A stretch of DNA of 64,000 bases, taken from the NCBI RefSeq assembly GCF_022810305.1, contig NZ_JALGQH010000032.1, forward strand, positions 1 to 64,000. Reading direction: 5' to 3'. Origin of the DNA: Rhodococcus sp. ARC_M6 (GTDB lineage: Bacteria; Actinomycetota; Actinomycetes; Mycobacteriales; Mycobacteriaceae). The notes under the pieces are model-generated. The model made no database searches, was not told the origin of the DNA, and worked only from the letters and a program-made list of their open reading frames with translations. Every line of letters begins with the position of its first letter. Position 1 is the stretch's first letter. The position numbers were made by a program, and so were the translations under genes. This document shows, piece after piece, positions 1-8,168 of the stretch.

Positions 1-127
1 TACGCGGTGAAGGTCAATGCGGATGTTGCCGGTGGCACCGTCCTGAACAACTCGGTGACGGGTTCGGCGACGCCTCCGGGCACCGAGACTCCGATCACGA
101 CGCCTCCGGTGGAGACCGAGCATCCGG
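1..127 (+). repeat. First copy of a 127-bp identical segment (period 417 bp)
   Basis: Bases 1-127 recur identically at 418-544 inside the surface-protein gene, an offset of 417 bp (139 codons). They encode the end of one DUF11 repeat plus its Pro/Thr linker. Confidence 0.9.
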
Positions 128-2919
128 TGACGGCTGCCCCCGGTTTCGCAGTCACCAAGACCGCTGCACCCGTTTCGGGTTCGACGGTCAAGGGCGGCGA
201 CACCATCACCTACACGGTCACCGGTTCCAACACCGGTAATACCGTGCTCGATCCGATGGTTCTGACCGATGATCTCTCGAAGGTCCTCAACAACGCTGTC
301 ATCGACGGTGCTTTGTCGGCGACGATCGACGGTGCGGCGCAGGCTGTTCCGACGCTGACGGGTACCACGTTGACGTGGTCCGGTGCGGTGCCGGCAGGTA
401 AGAGTGTTGTTCTCACCTACGCGGTGAAGGTCAATGCGGATGTTGCCGGTGGCACCGTCCTGAACAACTCGGTGACGGGTTCGGCGACGCCTCCGGGCAC
501 CGAGACTCCGATCACGACGCCTCCGGTGGAGACCGAGCATCCGGCGGTGGCACCGGACATCGAGGTCGAGAAGATCTCGAATCCGGCTTCCGGTACCAGT
601 GTCGTTACCGGCAACACGATTACGTACACGTTGAAGTTCACGAACAACGGAACCGGTGACGGTGTCGTCTCGTACTTCGATGATCTGCGTGGTCTGGTCG
701 ACGATGCGACGTTCAACAACGATCTGGTGGCTCAGCCTGACCTGACGGCGACTGCGAATGCAGCGTCGGACGGCTTCACGGTTGCGGGTCCGATCAAGGC
801 CGGCGACAGCCGCACGGTCACGTACACGGCGACGGTCAAGGCTGACGGCGCACGTGGCGACAGCAAGGTGCTCAACGTGGTGATTCCGGGGACCACTCCT
901 CCGGTTGATCCTCCGGTCACTTGTGATCCGTTGACTCAGGTCTGCACCGAACACCCGGTTGTCTCGCCGAACCTCGAGGTCGTCAAGACCGCGAACCCGG
1001 CAACCGGAACGACAGTGACCGCGGGTCAGAACATCGACTACACGCTCACCTTCCGCAACACCGGAACCGCTTCTGCGGTAGTCGATTACACCGACTTCCT
1101 GAGCCGTGTTCTCGATGATGCAACTCTGGTCTCGGATCAGCCGGTGTCTTCGGATGCTGCGTTGACCGCTGATCAGATCGTCGACAAGAAGTTCCGTGTC
1201 CACGGCGATCTCGCTGCGGGCGCAACGGTGACCGTCACCTATTCGGTGAAGGTCAATGCCGCGGACTTCGTTCCCGCTGGTGACAATCTGCTCGCCAACT
1301 TCGTGGTCAAGCAGGATCCGACCACACCCGAGGTGCCGCCGACCGAGCCTCCGACCACGACTCCGTGTGTCGCCGGCGATGCTCTGTGCACCGAACACCC
1401 GGTTGTCTCGCCGAACCTCGAGGTCGTCAAGACCGCGAACCCGGCAACCGGAACGACAGTGACCGCGGGTCAGAACATCGACTACACGCTCACCTTCCGC
1501 AACACCGGAACCGCTTCTGCGGTAGTCGATTACACCGACTTCCTGAGCCGTGTTCTCGATGATGCAACTCTGGTCTCGGATCAGCCGGTGTCTTCGGATG
1601 CTGCGTTGACCGCTGATCAGATCGTCGACAAGAAGTTCCGTGTCCACGGCGATCTCGCTGCGGGCGCAACGGTGACCGTCACCTATTCGGTGAAGGTCAA
1701 TGCCGCGGACTTCGTTCCCGCTGGTGACAATCTGCTCGCCAACTTCGTGGTCAAGCAGGATCCGACCACACCCGAGGTGCCGCCGACCGAGCCTCCGACC
1801 ACGACTCCGTGTGTCGCCGGCGATGCTCTGTGCACCGAACACCCGGTTGTCGGAACACCCGCTATCGAGGTACTGAAGTCCTCTGACCCGGCCACCACGA
1901 CGCATGTCGAGGCCGGCGACGAGATCAAGTACACGCTCACCTTCAAGAATGTGGGCACGGCAGCCGGCCAGATCGATTTCTTCGACGATCTGACTGACGT
2001 TCTCGATGATGCTGAGATCAAGGATGCTCCGAAGACCGAGGATTCCACTCTGGTGGTTTCCCCGATCGTGGAAAAGAAGTTCACTGTCACAGGTGAGCTT
2101 GCAGCGGGTGCAACTGCGACGGTGACGTACACCGTTAAGGTCAATCCCGAGATCGGTACGGAGACAGGCCCCGGATTCAACCCCGGCGTTCTGATCAACT
2201 ACCTGGTGGTTGGTGGCGAGAACCCGCCGACCGAGTGTGTTCCGGGTAACGCTCTCTGCACCGAGCATCCGGTGGATCCGCCGACGACGACCACCACTAC
2301 GGTGCCGCCGACGACCACCACGACTCCGCCGGTTACGACGGATCCGTGTGTGCCGACGACGACCACCACTACGGTGCCGCCGACGACCACCACGTCCACT
2401 ACGACGGAAACCTCCACGGATGCAACATCCACGGAGACAACGGAATCCACCAGCACCACGGAGGAGACCACCACGGAGGAAACAACTACCCCCGAGGTAA
2501 CTGTGGATCGGTGTATCCCGACGACAACCACGCCGCCGGTTACAACAGATCCGACCACGACGGATCCGACCACAACGGTTCCGCCGGTTACGACGACTGT
2601 TCCGGTTACTCCGACGATCATTGTTCCGCCGATCGTCATTGTTCCGCCGGTTGTTGTTCCTCCGGTTGTCATTGTTCCGACGACTGTTCCGGGTCAGCCG
2701 AAGCCGACGACGGTGAACCCCGGTCAGCCGGGTGGCGCAGGTCAGCCGAAGCCGACGACCGCGCCGCCTAAGGGTGGAACGATCAACTCCGGTGGAGGCG
2801 CTGGTGAGAGTGGCGTAGACACCACCTTGCTGGTCGCTGGTGGACTGGTTCTGATGTTGGGACTGGGTACCGGAATTGTTCTCCTGATGCGCAAGCGTCG
2901 CGAGGAGGGCGAAGGCTGA
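1..2919 (+). CDS. DUF11-repeat cell-surface protein, 3' part (5' end outside window)
   Basis: The reading frame is open from base 1, so the gene begins upstream; 972 codons are visible. The product is a chain of beta-sandwich repeats of the DUF11/conserved-repeat type, each about 140-150 residues, with recurring motifs such as TITYTVTGSNTGN and TYAVKVNADV and joined by short Pro/Thr linkers ending in TEHP. Two neighbouring repeats are identical at the DNA level. From about residue 755 follows a Thr/Pro-rich stalk (runs of TTTTTVPP), then a single hydrophobic segment (LLVAGGLVLMLGLGTGIVLLM) and a basic tail RKRREEGEG, which should anchor it in the membrane with the stalk crossing the wall. No LPxTG motif is visible. 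Paired Cys in the CVAGDALCTEHP linkers could form disulfides. An adhesin or surface-layer role is inference; no enzymatic domain is seen. Confidence 0.85.
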   Translation, partial: YAVKVNADVAGGTVLNNSVTGSATPPGTETPITTPPVETEHPVTAAPGFAVTKTAAPVSGSTVKGGDTITYTVTGSNTGNTVLDPMVLTDDLSKVLNNAVIDGALSATIDGAAQAVPTLTGTTLTWSGAVPAGKSVVLTYAVKVNADVAGGTVLNNSVTGSATPPGTETPITTPPVETEHPAVAPDIEVEKISNPASGTSVVTGNTITYTLKFTNNGTGDGVVSYFDDLRGLVDDATFNNDLVAQPDLTATANAASDGFTVAGPIKAGDSRTVTYTATVKADGARGDSKVLNVVIPGTTPPVDPPVTCDPLTQVCTEHPVVSPNLEVVKTANPATGTTVTAGQNIDYTLTFRNTGTASAVVDYTDFLSRVLDDATLVSDQPVSSDAALTADQIVDKKFRVHGDLAAGATVTVTYSVKVNAADFVPAGDNLLANFVVKQDPTTPEVPPTEPPTTTPCVAGDALCTEHPVVSPNLEVVKTANPATGTTVTAGQNIDYTLTFRNTGTASAVVDYTDFLSRVLDDATLVSDQPVSSDAALTADQIVDKKFRVHGDLAAGATVTVTYSVKVNAADFVPAGDNLLANFVVKQDPTTPEVPPTEPPTTTPCVAGDALCTEHPVVGTPAIEVLKSSDPATTTHVEAGDEIKYTLTFKNVGTAAGQIDFFDDLTDVLDDAEIKDAPKTEDSTLVVSPIVEKKFTVTGELAAGATATVTYTVKVNPEIGTETGPGFNPGVLINYLVVGGENPPTECVPGNALCTEHPVDPPTTTTTTVPPTTTTTPPVTTDPCVPTTTTTTVPPTTTTSTTTETSTDATSTETTESTSTTEETTTEETTTPEVTVDRCIPTTTTPPVTTDPTTTDPTTTVPPVTTTVPVTPTIIVPPIVIVPPVVVPPVVIVPTTVPGQPKPTTVNPGQPGGAGQPKPTTAPPKGGTINSGGGAGESGVDTTLLVAGGLVLMLGLGTGIVLLMRKRREEGEG
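418..544 (+). repeat. Second copy of the 127-bp segment
   Basis: Identical to 1-127 by eye; the sequences diverge immediately after the CATCCGG that codes the end of the TEHP linker. The copy probably marks an older tandem duplication whose other parts have diverged or lie outside the window. Confidence 0.9.
943..1386 (+). repeat. Tandem duplication unit A, 444 bp
   Basis: One 148-codon DUF11 repeat plus linker, starting at TGCACCGAACACCC. It is followed directly by an apparently identical unit. The number 444 is divisible by three, so gain or loss of a unit keeps the frame. Confidence 0.93.
1387..1830 (+). repeat. Tandem duplication unit B, 444 bp
   Basis: Directly abuts unit A; reading both copies side by side I found no difference, including third codon positions. 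A third start of the unit (TGCACCGAACACCCGGTTGTC) follows at 1831 but then diverges. Confidence 0.93.
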
Positions 2920-2946
2920 TCCTCGTGAGGGTCTGATGTAAACGAT

Positions 2947-2983
2947 GTGGGGCAGGTCGCAGTTCGTAGGCGATCTGCCCCAC
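2947..2983 (+). terminator. Hairpin terminator after the surface-protein gene
   Basis: 14-bp arms GTGGGGCAGGTCGC and GCGATCTGCCCCAC (one G-T wobble) around a 9-nt loop. Followed by ATTTCC rather than a true T run. A nearly identical copy sits exactly 900 bp downstream after the lysozyme gene. Confidence 0.7.
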
Positions 2984-3073
2984 AGTCATTTCCGAAGCAG
3001 CTATTCCGTTACTCGCGTATCAACCTTCAGCGAATAGCCGACAAAACAGACTCAATGCTCTTACTCTCGATGA

Positions 3074-3820
3074 ATGGCCAAGCGACGGATCGTCAGGAAA
3101 CTGAGTAAGTTCACACCGATCGTGATGGCTGCGGCCATCGCATTGACTGCCCCGGGGCTCGCTGCAGCGGATGCGCCTCGCGGGCCCGATGTGTCGTCCT
3201 GGCAGCACGTGAATGGCGTGGGGATCGACTGGTTCCAGGTCCGAGCATCGGGGCATGAGTTCGCGATGGTCAAGGCAACAGAGTCGTTGAACTACGTGAA
3301 TCCGTATTTTATTCAGGATTGCCTGCGTATGAGGACGGCCGGCGTTGCACGCGGGGCGTACCACTACGCCGATGTAACTCAGTCTCCTGAGGCCCAGGCG
3401 GCGTTCTATTCAGCGATGGTCCTGGGTATCAACGGCCCCGGTGATCTGCCTCCGGTCCTGGATCTCGAGGACGGAAAAGGTCTGCCGGCTTCCCAGGTGA
3501 TTGACTGGACACACCGGTACCTGAATACGGTTCAGGCATTAACCGGGCGTCAGCCGATCATCTACACGTATCCGAATTTTTGGCGTACGCAGATGGCCAA
3601 CACCACGGAGTTCAACAACTACCCGCTGTGGATTGCCGATTACAACGGGCAGAATGCTCCGGGTCCGTTGCCGGGCGGTTGGTCGAACTGGACTTTTTGG
3701 CAGTACACGAGCACTGGACGCATCCCGGGGATCGAGGGGAACACGGACATCAATGTCTACAGCGGAGCTCAGGGTGATTTCGGTCGATATTCCAACAGCG
3801 TCGGGTTCGGCAGCAGTTAG
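3074..3820 (+). CDS. Secreted GH25 lysozyme (N-acetylmuramidase)
   Basis: A 248-residue protein that should cleave the MurNAc-GlcNAc bond of peptidoglycan outside the membrane. Residues 1-32 form a signal peptide (basic start, hydrophobic core, AAA-D cleavage region). The mature part is one GH25 barrel: PDVSSWQ at 38-44 carries the first conserved Asp, and PPVLDLED at 126-133 supplies the DxE pair (D130, E132). The C-terminal WTFWQYTSTG and DINVYSG blocks are also typical. There is no separate wall-binding domain, so substrate recognition must come from the barrel. It lies alone between two near-identical hairpin terminators, suggesting its own promoter in the 154-bp gap upstream. A housekeeping autolysin is likelier than a phage endolysin, since no phage genes are nearby. 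Confidence 0.88.
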   Translation: MAKRRIVRKLSKFTPIVMAAAIALTAPGLAAADAPRGPDVSSWQHVNGVGIDWFQVRASGHEFAMVKATESLNYVNPYFIQDCLRMRTAGVARGAYHYADVTQSPEAQAAFYSAMVLGINGPGDLPPVLDLEDGKGLPASQVIDWTHRYLNTVQALTGRQPIIYTYPNFWRTQMANTTEFNNYPLWIADYNGQNAPGPLPGGWSNWTFWQYTSTGRIPGIEGNTDINVYSGAQGDFGRYSNSVGFGSS

Positions 3821-3846
3821 TGCTGTGAGGATTTGAGGTAAATGAC

Positions 3847-3883
3847 GTGGGGCAGATCGCAGTTCGCCGGCGATCTGCCCCAC
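3847..3883 (+). terminator. Hairpin terminator after the lysozyme gene
   Basis: Perfect 14-bp arms GTGGGGCAGATCGC and GCGATCTGCCCCAC with a 9-nt loop, followed by GTCGTTTTCG. It lies between the lysozyme gene and the convergent phoX gene and could act on both strands. Confidence 0.75.
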
Positions 3884-3902
3884 AGTCGTTTTCGCGACAG
3901 CG

Positions 3903-5987
3903 CTAGGAGCCGATCCGCGAGCCGTCCTTCTTCCAGGCCGCAATTACCGACGGGCGAGGCTGCGACGACCCACCGTCGGGCCAATGCGATGCCGGGCTCT
4001 CGATGCTCGCACCATCGGTCTCACCGGGATGCTGGACGCACACGATGACGCGCTTCTCGTCGACGATGGGGCCGCAGGTCTCGGCTCCGATGGGGACGGT
4101 GAGGAACTGCTTTGTCTCACCGCGGTTTTCGCCTTCGAGAACAACACTGAACAGTCCGTCGTTGGATTTCAGGGCATTGCCGTCGGTGGAGATCCACAGG
4201 TTGCCGTGGGAATCGAAGGCAAGATTATCGGGGCAGGAGATGGGGCTGACCTTGGTCTTGTCGAATCCGCCGAAGTAGGTGTCGGCTGTAGCCGGATCTC
4301 CGCACACAAGAAGTAGATTCCAGTTGAAGGTGGTTCCGGCGTGGTTGTCCGTGATCTCGAGAACTTGACCGTTCTTGTTGTTGTTGCGGGGGTTCGGCTC
4401 GTCGGCGGCAGCGCCACTGTCGACTCCACGCTTGGTGTTGTTGGTCAGTGCGACATACACTTTGCCGCTCTTCGGGTTTGCTTCGAAGTCCTCGGGACGG
4501 TCCATCTTGGTGGCCCCGACTTTGTCGCCGGCCTGACGGGTGAAGACGGCGACCTCTTCGGGGCTCATGCCGTCGACCAGCGATTCGCCCTTGCCGTCTT
4601 CGTCGGTACGCAGGATGGCAACCCATTCGCCGCTGCCGTCGAACTTACCGTCGGCGGGGAGCTTGCCGGTTCCGTCGATCTCGGCGGCCGAATTTCCGCT
4701 GAGTTTGGCGACGTACAGTGTGCCGGCGTCGAGCAGAGTCATGTTGTGCCGCATGGCCGCCTGGCTCTTGCCGGCCTGCATCTTTCGGCTGGAGACGAAC
4801 TTGTACATGTAGTCGAAGCGCTCGTCGTCGCCGCTGTAGGCGACAACTGTTCCATCGGAAGTGATGTAGATGGTGGCGGCTTCGTGCTTGAAGCGGCCGA
4901 GCGCGGTGTGCTTGATCGGGGTAGACGTCGGATCCCACGGGTCAACCTCGACGACGTAGCCGAAGCGATTCACTTCGTTGGGCTCTGCCACCAGATCGAA
5001 GCGCTTGTCGAACCGTTCCCACTTGCGTTCGGAAGCGCCGCCGGCGAGGCCGTAGCGCTTCAAGCGGGCCGCGACAACAGGATCGGTGACGGCTTCGGCG
5101 TTCGCGAAATACTGGTTGAAGTTTTCTTCACCGGAAAGGACGGTGCCCCAAGGGGTTACGCCACCGGCACAGTTGTTGAGGGTACCCAGGACTTTGGTAC
5201 CGGTGGGATCTGCGCTGGTCTTGAGGAAGTTGCTCCCGGCGGCGGGTCCGGTGACGACAAATTCGGTGGTCGCGGTGATGCGTCGGTTGTTGGATCCGAT
5301 CTCGGGAACCAGCTTGCCGCTGCCGGATTCGCCCTTGACCTGGACGACGGAAAGTCCGTGGCTGGCCCAACCGATCTTGACCTGCTCTTCGGTGGGATTC
5401 TGGGCGTCGTATCCACGGAACATTGCCGGCTCGGTGGAGTACTCGTGATTGACCACCAGCAAGTAGGCGTTGGGTGCTCCGTCGACGGGAAGCAGCCCAG
5501 CGAAGTCGTTGTTGAAACCGAACTGCAGTTCCTGCGCTGCGGCAGTTTGGTTTTCGAAGTCGAAAGCGGGAGCTCCCGCGAGTACTGCATCGCCCCAGCG
5601 GATGACGACGCTCTCTTCGTAGCCGGTGGGGACAGTGACTGCGTCCGCTTTGTTGGGGGCGACGGCGGAGAAGTTGGTGCCGGCAGGCGTACTGCCGGTG
5701 CTGCCATCACTACTGCCCGCAGAGCCGGTTCCCGGCGCTGCTTCTGCACTGTCGGAACAGGCGACGAGTGCGCTACCGGCACCCACTGCCAGAACTGCCA
5801 TGCCACTTCCGCGCAGCATGCCGCGTCGGCTCAGAGCCGTGCGGGCGATATCGCGGAAGTACTCGCCCTGCGAGTTGTTGGGTACCTCGTGCGAGCAGGC
5901 ATTCCCACACTTGTACTGGCACGTGATCGACGCGCGTGAAGACATGCCGTCATGTTTGACGAACAAAGCCAAAGGCTTGATAGCCAC
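3903..5987 (-). CDS. phoX: PhoX family alkaline phosphatase (DUF839), Tat lipoprotein
   Basis: PhoX enzymes are calcium- and iron-dependent phosphomonoesterases that act outside the membrane to free phosphate. The GTG start at 5987 has GGGAG six to eight bases upstream and gives 694 residues, the usual size; the frame stays open further upstream but without a better start. A Tat motif SRRGMLRGSG begins at residue 53, followed by a hydrophobic stretch and a lipobox-like LVAC. The 50 residues before it contain a CQYKCGNACSHE block (C23, C27, C31), which I recall from other actinobacterial PhoX proteins. The catalytic body shows TPWGTVLSGEENFNQYF and DRPEDFEANP, typical of the family. A Ser/Gly-rich linker follows the lipid anchor. 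Phosphate-starvation control is expected, but I did not identify a pho box. Confidence 0.85.
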   Translation of the reverse strand: MAIKPLALFVKHDGMSSRASITCQYKCGNACSHEVPNNSQGEYFRDIARTALSRRGMLRGSGMAVLAVGAGSALVACSDSAEAAPGTGSAGSSDGSTGSTPAGTNFSAVAPNKADAVTVPTGYEESVVIRWGDAVLAGAPAFDFENQTAAAQELQFGFNNDFAGLLPVDGAPNAYLLVVNHEYSTEPAMFRGYDAQNPTEEQVKIGWASHGLSVVQVKGESGSGKLVPEIGSNNRRITATTEFVVTGPAAGSNFLKTSADPTGTKVLGTLNNCAGGVTPWGTVLSGEENFNQYFANAEAVTDPVVAARLKRYGLAGGASERKWERFDKRFDLVAEPNEVNRFGYVVEVDPWDPTSTPIKHTALGRFKHEAATIYITSDGTVVAYSGDDERFDYMYKFVSSRKMQAGKSQAAMRHNMTLLDAGTLYVAKLSGNSAAEIDGTGKLPADGKFDGSGEWVAILRTDEDGKGESLVDGMSPEEVAVFTRQAGDKVGATKMDRPEDFEANPKSGKVYVALTNNTKRGVDSGAAADEPNPRNNNKNGQVLEITDNHAGTTFNWNLLLVCGDPATADTYFGGFDKTKVSPISCPDNLAFDSHGNLWISTDGNALKSNDGLFSVVLEGENRGETKQFLTVPIGAETCGPIVDEKRVIVCVQHPGETDGASIESPASHWPDGGSSQPRPSVIAAWKKDGSRIGS

Positions 5988-6198
5988 GTGAACTCCCGAG
6001 TTTCGATGTACAGACTCGGGAACCGTAGAAGCCTTAAGCGAGGGTAAAGGAACGTGAATATGAACATGAGAACAACGAGGTGACCCTAACCGTGCAAATC
6101 GCCCATGACATTTGTCATCGCCGACTCGTGAGGGTGTCACCTCAACCGATGACACCACGCACTGTTTTCGATCGACTGTTCCGACAAAACTTGGAAGC

Positions 6199-6435
6199 AT
6201 GAGAGAACCACACGAAGGAACCTTCCTGACCGACCTGATGGAGTTCGGCCCCGCACCGACTATGGGCCGCGAACTCGTGGTGATCGTGCTCAACGTTGCG
6301 GTCGTGGCGGTGTTGTTCGCGATTGTCGGGCCGACCACGGTGGTCTGGATCGCGATAGCCGTGATCGGCGTTGCCATGGGGGTTCGATTCCTGATCGGGC
6401 TGCGAGGATGGAACCGAGCGGCGGCACAGCGATGA
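6199..6435 (+). CDS. Small membrane protein of an ABC/two-component locus
   Basis: A 78-residue protein with two hydrophobic segments (LVVIVLNVAVVAVLFAIVG and VVWIAIAVIGVAMGVRFLIG) joined by a short turn, and an Arg-rich end. It matches no family I recognise. Its stop codon overlaps the ATG of the following ABC ATPase gene (ATGA at 6432-6435), so the two are translationally coupled and the protein probably belongs to that transporter or its sensing system. GGAAG lies only one base before the ATG, so the start could be a few codons off, or the message could be nearly leaderless. Confidence 0.6.
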   Translation: MREPHEGTFLTDLMEFGPAPTMGRELVVIVLNVAVVAVLFAIVGPTTVVWIAIAVIGVAMGVRFLIGLRGWNRAAAQR

Positions 6436-7370
6436 AGGGTGATCCGGCAATCACAGTGGACGGTATGTCCCGGCGCTACAGTTCAGGGAAGGATGCGTTT
6501 TACGCAGTCCGTGATCTGAATCTGAGTGTGAATGAAGGTCAACTGTTCGGACTCCTCGGAACAAACGGTGCCGGAAAGACTTCCAGCCTCGAAGTGATTC
6601 AGGGGCTCTCGCGGGCAACCGAGGGAACTGTACGCGTTCTGGGCATGGATCCGGTGCGCGAGCGTAGGGATCTTCGGCCGAGTCTGGGCATCATGCTTCA
6701 AAAAGGCGGTCTACCACAGGATCTCACCGCACGGGAGAGTCTGTCTATGTGGGCGGGAACTTGCTCGAATTCACTACCCGTCGACGAAGTGCTCGAGCGA
6801 GTGGGCATGCGTGATCGCGGCGACATCCGCGTGAAGTTCCTCTCCGGCGGCGAAGCGCGTCGTCTCGACTTGGCTTGCGCGATCATCGGTCAACCACTGG
6901 TGCTGTTCCTGGACGAGCCGACGACGGGACTGGACCCCGAAAGCCGCCGTAACACCTGGCAATTGATTGCTGATCTGAAGGCGTCCGGTGTCACGATCAT
7001 GTTGACGACGCACTATCTCGACGAGGCTGAGTCTCTGTGTGATCAGTTGGCGATCATGCACCGGGGATCGGTGGTGCGGCGTGGGACGGTTGCGGAAGTG
7101 GTCGCGGATCATCCGGCTCAGATCAAAGTGAACCGACCTTCTCTTGCGCTTCCCACACTGCCGGGAGCCGATATACATACTGAAGGCGACAGCGTTGTGA
7201 TCACGACGGCCACTGTGCAGGAAACACTCACCGAACTCCTGGTCTGGGCCCAGCGAAACAACGTGACGCTGTCTGGGTTGGACGCTCGGGCAGCATCGCT
7301 GGAAACCGTATTTCTCTCCATTGCAGATCAATTCGATCAGCAGGTGAAGTTTGAAGGGGCGTCGGTATGA
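6432..7370 (+). CDS. ABC exporter ATP-binding subunit (DrrA/CcmA type)
   Basis: The 312-residue cytoplasmic ATPase powers the ABC-2 permease encoded next. Walker A GTNGAGKT is at 43-50, the signature is LSGGEARRLDLA, and Walker B is LVLFLDEPTTGLDPES; the H-loop is TTHYLDEAE. A C-terminal extension of about 80 residues follows the nucleotide-binding domain, as in drug and lipid exporters. ATG 6432 overlaps the previous stop (ATGA) and is preferred to an in-frame ATG at 6408 inside the upstream gene. Downstream, the permease ATG overlaps this stop. The histidine kinase and response regulator that follow suggest induction by the exported compound or by membrane stress; the substrate is unknown. 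Confidence 0.87.
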   Translation: MKGDPAITVDGMSRRYSSGKDAFYAVRDLNLSVNEGQLFGLLGTNGAGKTSSLEVIQGLSRATEGTVRVLGMDPVRERRDLRPSLGIMLQKGGLPQDLTARESLSMWAGTCSNSLPVDEVLERVGMRDRGDIRVKFLSGGEARRLDLACAIIGQPLVLFLDEPTTGLDPESRRNTWQLIADLKASGVTIMLTTHYLDEAESLCDQLAIMHRGSVVRRGTVAEVVADHPAQIKVNRPSLALPTLPGADIHTEGDSVVITTATVQETLTELLVWAQRNNVTLSGLDARAASLETVFLSIADQFDQQVKFEGASV

Positions 7371-8146
7371 ACCGCATAGCAACACTTTCCCGCGCAGAGT
7401 TCACTCTTCTCGGCCGAAATCGACTGCTGCTCTTCAATGCAATCGTCTTGCCGCTCATCTTCCCCATCGGAATGCTGATCCTCTCGCGTGACGACGGACT
7501 CTCCGATGCGGCGGTGGCGTCGGGCCTGGAAATCTTTGCGCTCTTCCTACTCGTGTTCGTCGTCTTCTACAACCTGCTTTCCGTGTACTCGACGCGGCGG
7601 GATGAATTGGTGTTCAAGCGTTTGCGCACCGGCGAGTGCAGCGACGCCGAGATTCTGGCCGGCCCCGCTGTCCCGTCGTGGGTATTGACAGGGCTGCTGA
7701 CGGTGCTCGTCGGCGTCGCAGTCGTCGTTCTGGGTGGCCGTACCCCGGTCAATCCCATCCTGGTGTTTGTGGCATTCATCGGCGGTGCGGCAGTGTTCAC
7801 CGCATTAGCGCTCATCACATCGGCAGTGACCCGCAATGCCGAAGCTGCACAGATCACGTGCATGCCGATCCTGATCCTGGCTTCGGCCGGGATGTCGAGT
7901 ATCAGAAACATGGTGCCGGACAACATCGCTCGTATTCTCGATTTCACACCGATGGCAGCAATACTGGACCTCGTAAATTTGGGATGGGTGGGACGCACGT
8001 CATCCGAGCTGACCGAAACCGGTGCTGCGGCAAGTTTTGCGGACACCTTCGGTGCAGCGGGTCAACCGCTGCTCGTCATGGTTGTGTGGATCGTCGGGTC
8101 CGTGTTGATCGCCAACGTGCATTTCCGCTGGGAACCGCGCTCGTAG
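7367..8146 (+). CDS. ABC-2 type permease
   Basis: A 259-residue integral membrane protein with about six hydrophobic segments (for example LFNAIVLPLIFPIGMLIL, IFALFLLVFVVFYNLL, LTGLLTVLVGVAVVVLG and LLVMVVWIVGSVLIANV near the end). It pairs with the ATPase encoded just upstream, whose stop overlaps this ATG. The conserved region TCMPILILASAGMSSIRNMVP before the fifth segment is typical of ABC-2 drug/lipid exporters. One copy of permease and ATPase each implies a dimer of both. The substrate cannot be told from sequence. Confidence 0.85.
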   Translation: MNRIATLSRAEFTLLGRNRLLLFNAIVLPLIFPIGMLILSRDDGLSDAAVASGLEIFALFLLVFVVFYNLLSVYSTRRDELVFKRLRTGECSDAEILAGPAVPSWVLTGLLTVLVGVAVVVLGGRTPVNPILVFVAFIGGAAVFTALALITSAVTRNAEAAQITCMPILILASAGMSSIRNMVPDNIARILDFTPMAAILDLVNLGWVGRTSSELTETGAAASFADTFGAAGQPLLVMVVWIVGSVLIANVHFRWEPRS

Positions 8147-8168
8147 AAACTCTGAGAAGGTAGTAGCC

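Noticed and set aside
2199-2672. Long open frame opposite the Thr/Pro-rich stalk
   Set aside because: It is the mirror of ACC/ACG repeats (poly-Val/Gly), not a protein-like sequence.
2700-2919. Sortase-anchored protein
   Set aside because: No LPxTG motif before the terminal membrane segment.
3074-3820. Prophage endolysin
   Set aside because: No holin, integrase or structural phage gene is nearby, and the protein has its own signal peptide.
4341-5939. 532-codon open frame opposite phoX
   Set aside because: Antisense to a clear family gene; high GC codon bias leaves the opposite frame open.
5988-6377. Extension of the phoX frame upstream to an ATG at 6377
   Set aside because: It overlaps the promoter and small membrane protein gene, and the GTG at 5987 has a good GGGAG site.
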